This document shows, one piece after another, positions 35,135-43,708 of a stretch of 64,000 nt of DNA. A model generated the notes under the pieces. That model was not told where the DNA came from and did not search any database. It saw only the letters and a list, made by a program, of their open reading frames with translations. The stretch lies in NCBI GenBank assembly GCA_050330855.1, contig JBHJNL010000147.1, positions 1 to 64,000 of the forward strand. The letters run 5' to 3'. A program made the translations under genes and the position numbers. Every line of letters begins with the position of its first letter. The first letter of the stretch is position 1. This DNA comes from RCC1774 sp050330855. GTDB lineage: Bacteria; Cyanobacteriota; Cyanobacteriia; Thermosynechococcales; Thermosynechococcaceae.

Positions 35135-35578
35135 CTAGGCTAATACTATCGTCTGCTTTGCATCTACTTGTATGGCATCCTTCTGGCTAGATTTAGATAT
35201 AGAAAAACCATGTTTCTTCTTGAAATAATCCATGTCTTGGCGCATATAATAGTAGGCGTGAATAGCACCACCGAACAAGATTTCATCCATATGATTAAGG
35301 ACTTTTTCTGTGAAGTCTTTCTGATTGACCTTAACGCCATTCAGGCTAGGTTTACCTAAGTTGTCTCCATTTACAAGCTGATAAGAATACTGGTTGCGTC
35401 CAGGTAACGGAATTCGTATCAGCATCGCGTGTCTACGCGAGATGGCTAATTCTGGAAGAACGATATCGTTACTAGTACTTCTACCTAACGTATATACTGC
35501 AGATGTAAGTTCAACAAAGTAGGTCTCAGGTGATGTTTTCAGTAGGAGAATGTGACTATTGGGAAAAAGTGAATCCAT
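35135..35578 (-). CDS. single FHA-domain protein
   Basis: 147 aa, nearly all one FHA domain: YTLGRSTSNDIVLPELAISR then RHAMLIR, NGDNLGKPSLNGVKVN and GGAIHAYYYM. The phosphothreonine-binding Arg, Ser and Asn positions are present. It resembles the FHA part of the histidine kinase encoded at 31013-33130 (same GR-S/T-NSIVL and GG-AxYY pattern), so the two probably share ancestry or ligands. It could act as a phospho-dependent adaptor for the Ser/Thr kinases in the neighbourhood. Confidence 0.82.
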   Translation of the reverse strand: MDSLFPNSHILLLKTSPETYFVELTSAVYTLGRSTSNDIVLPELAISRRHAMLIRIPLPGRNQYSYQLVNGDNLGKPSLNGVKVNQKDFTEKVLNHMDEILFGGAIHAYYYMRQDMDYFKKKHGFSISKSSQKDAIQVDAKQTIVLA

Positions 35579-35637
35579 AGTGAGATTTCTGAGAACAGTT
35601 GGTTATAAGCCTTCTACATTGAGAACAATGTCTCTAT

Positions 35638-35847
35638 ATGAGCAAATCTAGCTGCTTCCAAGGGGCTAGTGCCTCAGTAAAATTCCTGAATGTAGCTCTT
35701 GCTACTTTTCGTTCTAGCTCTGCTGCAAAAACTGGCATCGATCAGCACACCCTGCTATCTAAAAAAGCAAACCGGCGCTTTGTCCAATACTATGCTGCTT
35801 CCCATGGACTGCACTGTATTCAGCACAATTTAGGTAACCAATCTTGA
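35638..35847 (+). CDS. possible small basic protein (doubtful)
   Basis: A 69-codon frame in the 395-base gap between the FHA gene and thyX. The product is basic with a Ser/Ala-rich first half and HxLHCIQHNL near the end. There is no good ribosome site and no family was recognised. It could be chance. The rest of this gap (35848-35974) holds nothing recognisable. Confidence 0.22.
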   Translation: MSKSSCFQGASASVKFLNVALATFRSSSAAKTGIDQHTLLSKKANRRFVQYYAASHGLHCIQHNLGNQS

Positions 35848-35974
35848 GCGTCTAGAGATTTCAAGGGCATGAAACACTGATAGAGTATGACAATTCCTTG
35901 TGCATCCCCACGAGGTAGCTACTCTTTTGTTAAAGAGGTCCAGGCTACCGCTAGTACAATAAATCGAAAGCAGG

Positions 35975-36697
35975 TTAAGGAGATAATGGCCCCTTCCGCC
36001 AGCGTGTCGTCTCGTACCAGTCTGCCAGAGTCGGCATCCATTGCTTGAAGCACTCCAGCATTAGCTCCGTCATCACACGGGTTTCGAGCTGTACATCATA
36101 TTTGCCGCGAATATCGAGCAGATGCATCAGCGATCGCGCGTTCGCCGACATCACCCAATGTTGCCGCACATCAAAGGGAATCAGACCCCGCGCATGTTCT
36201 TCCGCTAAACCCTGATCGATTCGTTCAGCATAGCGCTGGCATCCCTGAAGGCACCAATCTAAATCTTGCTGACGCTGCTCGGCGGTGTAGTTATATTTTT
36301 TACCTTGGCGATCGCTATAGCTACCGATAGGGCGCAGGTAGAACACGTCTTCTAACGCTTGAGTCCCTGCCACAACATCCAAAATACGCTGCCCCGTGTA
36401 CCGAAATGATTGAACATCGAAAGAGACATTCCGATGAGTCCGCATTTGCTGCATTGTGCTGTGGGGGAAATATCCAAAGTTGAGCACTATCTGAGGATGC
36501 TCTAAAGGCCCATAGTGACCTCGATTCCCCTGCAGTAAATTCTTAACGATCAGCTCGCCACATTTCTCTTCATCGGGCCAACTCTCACGTTCTGTCCAAA
36601 CAAGCTGCTCCGCATAATCTTGATGCATTGCAGCATAGGCAACTTGTTGAGGATTAGGGGTCTGGGAAATGACCTCTACCGTAAACCGATCATCCAT
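35975..36697 (-). CDS. thyX: flavin-dependent thymidylate synthase
   Basis: 240 aa. Converts dUMP to dTMP using methylenetetrahydrofolate, FAD and NADPH. The ThyX signature appears as RTHRNVSFDVQSFRY, a variant of the usual RHRxxSxxxxSxR, and the substrate region near the end reads NARSLMHLLDIRGKYDVQLE. Length is standard. The alternative thymidylate synthase ThyA is not in the window. Monocistronic. Confidence 0.93.
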   Translation of the reverse strand: MDDRFTVEVISQTPNPQQVAYAAMHQDYAEQLVWTERESWPDEEKCGELIVKNLLQGNRGHYGPLEHPQIVLNFGYFPHSTMQQMRTHRNVSFDVQSFRYTGQRILDVVAGTQALEDVFYLRPIGSYSDRQGKKYNYTAEQRQQDLDWCLQGCQRYAERIDQGLAEEHARGLIPFDVRQHWVMSANARSLMHLLDIRGKYDVQLETRVMTELMLECFKQWMPTLADWYETTRWRKGPLSP

Positions 36698-36800
36698 AGG
36701 GGCAATGTAACTCTCAATAGGTATGACAGAATCTCTACAATCGCAGCATTAATTCAAGTCAGCCTCTATTAGACCATGCCAGAATCGGTTTCTGAACCCT

Positions 36801-37016
36801 TTATTGATACAGGAACTGTCGCTCACTCGCTAAATCGCGGATCAAGGGCAAGCGACTACTAATGTAAGCGCTGCAGACCGTTGTATCGTCAATCCCCTTC
36901 TTCTTAAGGCACTGAATCAACCACTGTACCAAGCTTGTATCATCCAAACTCAGGAGAACGTTGGTTTGGGTATCTTCAATCAAAGACCAAAATTCATGAA
37001 TGGTATCGGGAGTCAT
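36801..37016 (-). CDS. small conserved cyanobacterial protein
   Basis: 71 aa, helical, cytosolic, with IHEFWSLIEDTQTNVLLSLD, SLVQWLIQCLK and SSRLPLIRDLASER. The pattern looks conserved among cyanobacteria, but no function is known to me. No operon partner; thyX lies 100 bases downstream on the same strand. Confidence 0.6.
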   Translation of the reverse strand: MTPDTIHEFWSLIEDTQTNVLLSLDDTSLVQWLIQCLKKKGIDDTTVCSAYISSRLPLIRDLASERQFLYQ

Positions 37017-37387
37017 AGACTTGACCTTTTCAAGGTGAGCTTTCCAAAGGATGCTACGGGGAAAATCTAAATTTAATGTTTTCTTTATTTTTCTAGCTTA
37101 CACGCTCTCATCAATAGCAGAGGTCTTGTTGAAGAAGATGACACAAAAGTTACAGAAATCTCATGGAGTTTTGATCTGACCTGTAGAGAAGCGTGACAGA
37201 GCCTCAGCTTCAGTCGCCAAAATAGAGATCAGCATTAATCGATATAAATTCTTGATACCAGGCTATTCCCAAGGTTCTGAGAGGAAGTGCTAGAACCGCT
37301 GCACTTGCATAAGTACCCCAAAGAAGCTCCAATAATATACAGCCACCGTAAAGAATATTAACCAAGTCAGCATTCAAGGAAAGATCT
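37017..37387. other. intergenic region, no recognised element
   Basis: About 370 bases between divergent genes at 37016 and 37388. A minus frame overlapping the start of the 37388 gene was judged an antisense artefact. No repeat or strong hairpin was seen. Confidence 0.4.
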
Positions 37388-37915
37388 ATGAAGCTCAAGC
37401 ATGGTTTGATACTGCTGCTGTTAGCCACGCTCGGCTCTATCGGAACCGCTGAGGCAGCAGGTAGGCCGGGTAAAATCGTCGGCTACCAGTACGTCACCTT
37501 TGCCGATGGTGATGCCCCGCTAGAAGATAATGTAATTCACTACATCCCCTGCTATCCCACCAATAAGGATTGCCAGCAAGTTCAAGAGGCAATGCAGTCA
37601 GAGTTGGCCAAGGCTCAATCAGAGATGAAACAAGCTCGGCTCTCTCTAGAGCAACCTGCTGAGGCGTGGAGCGTTTTTTCTCAACTCGATCAACAGCTTT
37701 TACCCATGCTGTTGGATAAACCGGGCTATAAATCAATCAAAACGGGCAAGAAAGGCGTCTATCGCTTTAATTGCCCCACCACGAGCTGTCTAATTTACTC
37801 CTTTGGTGTCGTGCGAGATCGCTACGGCTACTGGCTCACAACGTCTCCAGGACGAAAGCGACTCGATCTTGGTCCTGGCAAAGGCATTGCAGAAGATAAG
37901 CCCCGTAGTCTCTAA
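37388..37915 (+). CDS. secreted protein of unknown function
   Basis: 175 aa with a clear signal peptide (residues 1-23, TAEAAG). The mature protein has four cysteines in two CxxxxxxC-like clusters (IPCYPTNKDC; FNCPTTSC) that could form disulphides, separated by a helical Gln/Glu-rich part. It lies nine bases before the pentapeptide-repeat gene and is probably cotranscribed with it. Family not recognised. Confidence 0.6.
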   Translation: MKLKHGLILLLLATLGSIGTAEAAGRPGKIVGYQYVTFADGDAPLEDNVIHYIPCYPTNKDCQQVQEAMQSELAKAQSEMKQARLSLEQPAEAWSVFSQLDQQLLPMLLDKPGYKSIKTGKKGVYRFNCPTTSCLIYSFGVVRDRYGYWLTTSPGRKRLDLGPGKGIAEDKPRSL

Positions 37916-37924
37916 GGCATCCAT

Positions 37925-38545
37925 ATGAAGCATTCAATCTCTACTCTAGTAGTCCTCTTAGCGACGACAGCAGGTGTGGCACAGGCTGAACTGCCCGCAC
38001 ATGTACAAACATTACTCAATACGAGATCTTGCGTTCGCTGTGATCTCGCAGGGGCCAGATTCAGTGGAGCCGATCTGAGCAGCGTCAACCTGCGGGGCAC
38101 TAATCTCATTCAAGCGAATCTACAAAAAGTAGACTTGAGCGCCTCTAACCTCATTGATGCCAAGCTGATTCGGGCCAATTTGAAGAAAGGGAATCTTCAA
38201 ACGGCTCGTCTTAATGTTGCAGACCTGAGTGAAGCAGACCTGCGAGATGTCAATCTCATTGGTGCAGACCTCCGCAGTGCCCGCGCCCCAAAAGCTGATT
38301 TTCGAGGCGCTCGGCTCACGGAAGCCAATCTGAGGGGTGTGAACCTCAGGGGCGCGAATCTAGCGGGCGCTAAGCTCCAGAAGGCAGATTTATTCGCTGC
38401 GAACCTTAGTGGCGCAAATCTCAGAGGTAGTGACTTATCCGGCGCAGACCTAAGTCAAGCGAACCTCACAGGTGCTGACCTCAAGGGCGCGAACTTAACC
38501 GGCGCTAAATTGTCTGGGGCGACAATGCCAGCACCCACCAACTAA
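37925..38545 (+). CDS. secreted pentapeptide-repeat protein
   Basis: 206 aa. A signal peptide ends at about residue 21 (AQAE). A short head HVQTLLNTRSCVRCDL leads into about 30 consecutive A(D/N)LxX repeats (for example GADLSSVNLRGTNL), which form a right-handed quadrilateral beta-helix. Its role is unknown; family members include structural and protein-binding proteins. The convergent gene at 38554-39399 has the same signal, head and repeat plan, so the two are paralogues. Confidence 0.85.
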   Translation: MKHSISTLVVLLATTAGVAQAELPAHVQTLLNTRSCVRCDLAGARFSGADLSSVNLRGTNLIQANLQKVDLSASNLIDAKLIRANLKKGNLQTARLNVADLSEADLRDVNLIGADLRSARAPKADFRGARLTEANLRGVNLRGANLAGAKLQKADLFAANLSGANLRGSDLSGADLSQANLTGADLKGANLTGAKLSGATMPAPTN

Positions 38546-38553
38546 TCCTAGCG

Positions 38554-39399
38554 CTACTGCTTACAACCTTTATCAGACCGACTTCCGGTCGGTAGCATCA
38601 CGCCACAGAGCCATGCCCCGCGCAAATCAATATTGCTCAGATTTGCCTCGCGCAGATCAACATTTTGGAGACGACTTTTGACGAGATAGGCGGTGCTAAG
38701 ATTCGCGCCTGTTAAGTTGGTCTCTGTTAACGATGCTTTGCGGAGGTCAGCGCTTTTAAAGTCTGTTTTTCGCAGGTCAGTGCGAGAAATTTGACTTTCT
38801 CGCAGACTGGCTCCCTGTAGATTGGCCCCCGTCAAGTTGGCATCTTCAATCACGGCCTGATCAAGTTTAGCCCGTCGCAAAATACTGTTGGTTAGGTTCA
38901 CCCGCCGCAAAATAGTGGGGACAACATAGCGTTCTTGTTTCGGTGTTGTCACAATCGCGCTGTCTAGGTTAGTACCTTCTAGATTGGCACCCGTCAAGTT
39001 GGCATCTTCTAAATTGACGCCATTCATTTTGGCGTAGCTCAGAATGGCACCCTTGAGATTCACCTGACGCAGATCTGTTTGTCGAGTCAGGTAGGTGACA
39101 AGACTGGCTCGGCGCAGGGTCGCATTTTCTAAATTCGCCTGATGCAACACGGTATTAGCTAAGTTGGCATCATCTAGATTGGCACCCGACAAATTTGCCC
39201 GAAGTAGAGATGAACCAATCAGGTTTGCTCCCCGCAAGTTCTTGCCCTTAAGGTCAACATCTGAAAGGTCGCAATTAATACATTCATTGGTTTGCAAAAG
39301 CTGCTGAACATGCTCAGGATTAGCAGCTTTCACCGTTGTAGCCCCCATGATCAGCAGTGCGCCAGCCCAGAGGGGCGAAAGGGAGTGATTTAGAGTCAT
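38554..39399 (-). CDS. secreted pentapeptide-repeat protein (paralogue)
   Basis: 281 aa. Signal peptide to about residue 25, head HVQQLLQTNECINCDL nearly the same as in the neighbouring paralogue, then two blocks of pentapeptide repeats interrupted near residue 155 by TTPKQERYVVPTILRR. A final CGVMLPTGSRSDKGC may be a disulphide-closed C-terminal cap. The head CxxC motif suggests a redox or metal site shared by both proteins. The two genes converge with eight bases between their stops. Confidence 0.85.
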   Translation of the reverse strand: MTLNHSLSPLWAGALLIMGATTVKAANPEHVQQLLQTNECINCDLSDVDLKGKNLRGANLIGSSLLRANLSGANLDDANLANTVLHQANLENATLRRASLVTYLTRQTDLRQVNLKGAILSYAKMNGVNLEDANLTGANLEGTNLDSAIVTTPKQERYVVPTILRRVNLTNSILRRAKLDQAVIEDANLTGANLQGASLRESQISRTDLRKTDFKSADLRKASLTETNLTGANLSTAYLVKSRLQNVDLREANLSNIDLRGAWLCGVMLPTGSRSDKGCKQ

Positions 39400-39744
39400 A
39401 GGGGCCTACAAAAATAACAGCTCAGATTTTGACCTTAAAAATCAGTCTACTCTGCTGAGATTACTTGAGGGAAGGTCAAGCCCCTGAAGTAATATGAATC
39501 GATAGCATGAGGCGCTGATTGAGAAAGAGATACGCAACAAAAAATCCCCAGCAACTCGCCGAGGATTGGGTTCAGTCAAGGTGAAATACGGTAACGCTTT
39601 AGGAAACACTACCAAGTACTCCAAGGGTATGCCTCAATGGAGAAGAAGTCGTGAAGACATTGTGTTCAGAAGCGATGTGGGTCAGGTTCTAGAGTGTGGT
39701 GAAGGTCGCGGCAGTACTGCAAGATGCATGATTAACGAAAGACA
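39400..39744. other. intergenic region upstream of a pentapeptide gene
   Basis: About 345 bases. A plus frame of 60 codons (39566-39748) overlaps the end of metX and has no recognisable sequence. One weak ATCC/GGAT hairpin lies near 39545-39575. Nothing else stands out. Confidence 0.4.
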
Positions 39745-40884
39745 TTAGGTACCAAATTCGCTGCCGCCCAGCACAAACTGAATGTAAGGCGTGTACAGTT
39801 CTGGTTCGAGTAAGAATGAGTCATGGCCTTTATCTGAGTGAACGGTAATGTATGTAACTTCAATGTTGCTACTCTTCAGAGCTTGAACAATCGCAAGTTG
39901 CTCTTCGGGATAAAAACAAACGTCTGAATCAACACTAAAGACAAGATAGGTCTGATGGTCACACCCTGAAAAGCAGTCGGGGCCAAGGTCACCCAGTTCA
40001 AAATGCTGCCACATATCCATAACGCACAGATAGCTGTTGGCATCAAAGCGATCTGCGAACTTTTGGCCTTGGTGGAGCATATAAGACTCAATGGGGTGAG
40101 AGAGCGGGTAGTTCTGTGACCGTTGCTCACGGGGCATGATGTCTTGCCTGGCTCGGTCTTCTAATACTTCTAGAGAGACAAAGGTCTTGTGCGAAATCAT
40201 CCGCGCGAGGGCGAGTCCGGTCTTGGGTCGATGGATATCGTAGTAGTCACCCTGCTTAAAGTCTGGGTCATTACAAATCGCCACTGCCTGTTCAAAGTTC
40301 AAAATCCGATGCAGCACAGTGGTCTGCATCCCGGTAGCCATAGGGATGACGTTATGGACGCGCTGAGGTGTTCGGGTGGCTAACAGCAGCGCCAGCATTC
40401 CGCCGAGAGACCCGCCAACGACAGCATGCAGGCAATCAATGCCGAGGGCATCTAGGAGGAGCAACTGACTTTTAACCACATCCCAAGCGGTCACTGGAGG
40501 AAAGGCACTCCCGTAGGATGTGCCGGTGGCAGGATTAATGGAATGGGGACCGGTGGAGCCGTAGCAGCTCCCAATGTAATTAGCACAGATGACGAAATAT
40601 AGGTCCGTATCAAGGGCTAGCCCCGGACCAATGAAGTCATCCCACCAGCCCTGCTCACAGTCTGCGGTCCATAGGGGTTGGACGCCGCGAACGTGGGGGT
40701 TGATGCCGGCGGCGTGCTGACTCCCGGTTAAGGCATGAAAGAGCAGCACGGCGTTGCTGGCCTCGGCGTTGAGGGTGCCGTAGGTTTCGTAGGCGATCGC
40801 AACTTCCTCCAGCCGATCCCCCGACTCCAGGACAAAGGGAGTATTGAGCTGAAGGAACTGAGTCGAAACGAGGCCAATACTCAT
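39745..40884 (-). CDS. metX: homoserine O-acetyltransferase
   Basis: 379 aa alpha/beta-hydrolase that activates homoserine with acetyl-CoA for methionine synthesis. The nucleophile is in VVGGSLGGMLAL, the oxyanion region LLFHALTGSQHA, and the C-terminal acid and His lie in VFSVDSDVCFYP and HSDKGHDSFLLE. The start codon follows the metY stop directly (TAGATG), so translation is coupled and the two enzymes act in sequence. Succinyl transfer instead of acetyl cannot be excluded from sequence alone. Confidence 0.92.
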   Translation of the reverse strand: MSIGLVSTQFLQLNTPFVLESGDRLEEVAIAYETYGTLNAEASNAVLLFHALTGSQHAAGINPHVRGVQPLWTADCEQGWWDDFIGPGLALDTDLYFVICANYIGSCYGSTGPHSINPATGTSYGSAFPPVTAWDVVKSQLLLLDALGIDCLHAVVGGSLGGMLALLLATRTPQRVHNVIPMATGMQTTVLHRILNFEQAVAICNDPDFKQGDYYDIHRPKTGLALARMISHKTFVSLEVLEDRARQDIMPREQRSQNYPLSHPIESYMLHQGQKFADRFDANSYLCVMDMWQHFELGDLGPDCFSGCDHQTYLVFSVDSDVCFYPEEQLAIVQALKSSNIEVTYITVHSDKGHDSFLLEPELYTPYIQFVLGGSEFGT

Positions 40885-42165
40885 CTAGGACAGGGCTTGC
40901 TCTAGATCGGCAATAATATCGTTGACGTTCTCAATCCCGATCGATAGACGCACCAGTTCAGGAGAAATGCCGCCCGCCTTTTGCTGCTCTGCGGTGAGCT
41001 GAGAATGGGTGGTGGTCGCAGGATGAATCGCTAGGCTTTTAGCATCACCCACGTTAGCAAGGTGAGAGAATAAACCCAATTTTTCAATGAATTTTTGCCC
41101 AGCAGCCTGTCCGCCCGAAATGCCAAAAATGACCATCGCGCCGAAGCCGTTTTTGAGATATTTCTTAGCAGTGGCGTGCCCTGGATCTGACTCTAGGCCG
41201 GGATAGCGAACCCACTCAACGGCCTTGTGTTGAGAGAGAAATTTGGCAACTTCGAGGGCATTTTCAGAATGGCGCTGCATTCTTAAGTGGAGCGTTTCGA
41301 TGCCCTGCAAAAACATCCAGGCATTGTCAGGGGAGATGCAGGCACCCAGGTTCCGCAGGGGCACCACTCTCATGCGGAGGATATAGGCGATCGCAGATAA
41401 ATCCCCTAAATCGTGGGCATAGCGAAGACCGTGATAGCTAGGGTCTGGCTCACTCATGAGTGGGAACTTGCCCGAAGTCCAGTCAAACTTACCAGCATCC
41501 ACCACAATGCCGCCAATGCCGGTCCCGTGACCACCCAGCCATTTTGTCAGGGAATGAACCACAATGTCAGCGCCATGCTCAATGGGGCGCAGCAGGTAGG
41601 GGGTAGTGAAGGTGCTATCGACAATCAGCGGTAGGCCGTTTTCGTGGGCGATCGCAGAGATGGCATCTAGATCGGCAACCTCTAGGGCTGGATTCCCCAT
41701 CGTTTCGCAGAACACTAACTTGGTTTGATCGGTGATCGCTTTGCGAAAGTTCGCCGGATCACTGGGATCAACAAAGTGAGTTTTAATTCCAAACTGGGGC
41801 AAGATGTCATTGAACATCGTGTAGGTGCCGCCATAGAGATTATTGGCGGCCACAATCTCGTCCCCCATCTGGCAGATGTTGATGACGCTGTAGAGAATTC
41901 CGCTGGTGCCGGAGGCAACAGCAAGGGCAGCGGCTCCGCCCTCCATGGCGGCCACTCGCTTTTCGAGCACATCTTGGGTGGGGTTGCCCAGGCGGGTATA
42001 GATGTTGCCCAATTCTTTAAGGGCAAATAGATTGGCAGCATGTTCGGTATCGCGAAACACGTAGGAACTGGTGCGATACAGCGGCACAGCGCGGGATAGC
42101 GTAGTGGGATCAGGGACTTGACCCGCGTGTAGACATTGAGTTTCGAGGCTTTGCGGTGTGCCCAT
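40885..42165 (-). CDS. metY: O-acetylhomoserine sulfhydrylase
   Basis: 426 aa PLP enzyme of the Cys/Met metabolism family. The ATG at 42165 follows AAGGGAA and begins the conserved METQCLHAGQ-like N-terminus; the frame extends 22 codons upstream without a better start. PLP-binding blocks are GNPTQDVLEKRVAAMEGG, the Lys in VHSLTKWLGGHG and the C-terminal SIGIENVNDIIADLEQAL. It uses sulphide to convert O-acetylhomoserine to homocysteine and is coupled to metX. No SAM riboswitch was recognised in the leader. Confidence 0.92.
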   Translation of the reverse strand: MGTPQSLETQCLHAGQVPDPTTLSRAVPLYRTSSYVFRDTEHAANLFALKELGNIYTRLGNPTQDVLEKRVAAMEGGAAALAVASGTSGILYSVINICQMGDEIVAANNLYGGTYTMFNDILPQFGIKTHFVDPSDPANFRKAITDQTKLVFCETMGNPALEVADLDAISAIAHENGLPLIVDSTFTTPYLLRPIEHGADIVVHSLTKWLGGHGTGIGGIVVDAGKFDWTSGKFPLMSEPDPSYHGLRYAHDLGDLSAIAYILRMRVVPLRNLGACISPDNAWMFLQGIETLHLRMQRHSENALEVAKFLSQHKAVEWVRYPGLESDPGHATAKKYLKNGFGAMVIFGISGGQAAGQKFIEKLGLFSHLANVGDAKSLAIHPATTTHSQLTAEQQKAGGISPELVRLSIGIENVNDIIADLEQALS

Positions 42166-42396
42166 GGAAATTCCCTTGCGGTTAAAACGAACAGTTAAAG
42201 ATCGTAGCGCAAGATCTGGTCTGAACTCCATTTCTATAGGTCTTCATCAAGAATGTTTGCATGGCAACAAGCAGCGTCAAAGTTTTTTGCTGTCGGGATT
42301 TGGCCGGGCGTATCCAGCGATTGGGGGAGAGGTTCTCTATTTGCGCCGCAGCATCGCCCGTGAATAAATTGCAGGCTACCGAGAAAAGTCCATTGA

Positions 42397-42528
42397 AATG
42401 GACTGAACTGTATCGTGTACTGGGTTGAAGACATCCGCATTGTCATTGTGCGAGTCCTGCACGGCGCTCAGGATTGGCACAAGCGATCAATTCGTAACCC
42501 GCTGGGGACAACGCATATTCCGTCGTAA
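42397..42528 (+). pseudogene. ParE-type toxin C-terminal remnant
   Basis: After an in-frame stop the sequence reads IVYWVEDIRIVIVRVLHGAQ then DWHKR and a short tail to a stop at 42526. This is the C-terminal strand-turn-strand of ParE/RelE toxins (IVYxVxxxxIxIxRVLHGxRDW). No N-terminal half, start codon or antitoxin gene is present. The fragment lies next to an Uma2 gene in the 390-base metY upstream gap, whose remaining sequence has no recognised element. Confidence 0.6.
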
Positions 42529-42556
42529 TTACCAGAGCTAATGCCGCCAGCTAGCC

Positions 42557-43162
42557 TCACCAAATTTTAGCGATGGGTAGGCTGAAGCCTGGTAGTTCTG
42601 GCTCGCCGTTGACCTGATCAGGATTCTCAAGTATTTGCGGATCTTGATGGGGACGGTAAACATGAACCGTTCGACTTTGACGGTCAATCAACCACCCCAT
42701 TACAACGCCATTGTCAATGTACTCCTGCATCTTGGCCTGCAGTTTACTGAGTCGATCGCCCATAGAACGTAGTTCGATTACAAAATCAGGGCAGATGGGG
42801 GCAAAAGATGCTTGTTCTGCTTCTGTGAGTGCTTCCCACCGTGATGTTTTAATCCAGGCGGCATCCGGCGATCGCATCGCCCCATTCGGAAGCGTGAAAC
42901 CTGAGCTAGAGTCAAAGCCAAGGCCGGTGACTTCTTTCTCGGCCCAAGAGCCAAGCTGAACCGCAAGGTTGAAATTGCGATTGCCTGTATCTGAAAAGGC
43001 CGGTGGCATAATCTCAACGTCTCCAGTGGCGGCTCGTTCAATGCGTAGATCTCGATTGGCAAGGCAAAAAGTATAGAACTCGTCCCGCGTCATCGGTGCG
43101 ATCGCGGGTAGCGAGACAGTCATTGGCATAGCCTCGGTTTGGATGAGCAGAGTCGTCGCCAT
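42557..43162 (-). CDS. Uma2 family (DUF820) PD-(D/E)xK protein
   Basis: 201 aa, the usual Uma2 length. The restriction-like core is seen in MRSPDAAWIKTSRW and CPDFVIELRSMGDRLSKLQ (D, E-x-R in the catalytic place), with MQEYIDNGVVMGWLIDRQSR after it. Uma2 proteins are multiplied in cyanobacteria and their function is unresolved; many are thought to be transposon-associated nucleases. This copy is intact, while two others in the window are broken. Confidence 0.85.
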   Translation of the reverse strand: MATTLLIQTEAMPMTVSLPAIAPMTRDEFYTFCLANRDLRIERAATGDVEIMPPAFSDTGNRNFNLAVQLGSWAEKEVTGLGFDSSSGFTLPNGAMRSPDAAWIKTSRWEALTEAEQASFAPICPDFVIELRSMGDRLSKLQAKMQEYIDNGVVMGWLIDRQSRTVHVYRPHQDPQILENPDQVNGEPELPGFSLPIAKIW

Positions 43163-43237
43163 TTCAGGGTTCCCTCATGTTCGGGCAGGTGCCTTCAATT
43201 CTAGTCGCTGCAGTGCTCCGCTAGCCTTGATGATTTT

Positions 43238-43411
43238 GTGAGCAAATCGCAGGAAGCCTTGAAAATTGCTAGCGATCGCATTCAGGCCAAATATGGTTTT
43301 CCCTGCAGCCTAGCGGTGAGTCAACTGCAGCAGATTGAAGCCGCCGCAACACACTATCGCGACCTCGACCTACCTGACCCCAAAGTCCACGCCATTCAAT
43401 TTATCGAATAA
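43238..43411 (+). CDS. small cytosolic protein
   Basis: A 57-codon frame from GTG at 43238. The product starts SKSQEALKIASDRIQAKYGF and ends LPDPKVHAIQFIE, amphipathic and protein-like in composition. No ribosome site is evident and no family was recognised. It may be a small antitoxin-like or orphan protein. The frame is clean and includes a HIP1 octamer, as do many genes here. Confidence 0.4.
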   Translation: MSKSQEALKIASDRIQAKYGFPCSLAVSQLQQIEAAATHYRDLDLPDPKVHAIQFIE

Positions 43412-43708
43412 CCCAAAAAAGTAATGTATGTTACAGTTACTAACAGCATAGGTCTAAATAGGGACTCAACGAGGTTCTGAGCTTCCCGCATCGACATACA
43501 CATCACTTACGCTAACCAAAAATTTACTCGATTGTGCAGGCTTGACTGCGTAAATTTTGGGAAAACACGAAAGCAATTGACTTCCAGACGAGGCAAAGTC
43601 TGAAAGGTTTTTGTGTCAAAAGAATGAATCAACCCTAAATCTGCTTGCAGCACAACAATCTCAAAAAGCTTCCTGAGAATTTAAGGGAATATATAAAGGT
43701 TTAATCGC
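43412..43708. promoter_or_regulatory. leader of the DUF1611 cassette with a hairpin
   Basis: About 300 bases before the cassette. AAAATTTAC (43519-43527) pairs with GTAAATTTT (43550-43558) across 22 bases, extendable by CC/GG. It lies 150 bases before the first start codon and could be a leader structure or an operator. No known riboswitch was recognised. Confidence 0.3.

Noticed and set aside
39566..39748. 60-codon plus frame overlapping the end of metX
   Set aside because: No start signal or motif; runs into the 3' end of metX.
42166..42396. SAM riboswitch upstream of metY
   Set aside because: A TTGATGAAGACC stretch recalls S-box sequence but the core helices and the K-turn were not found.
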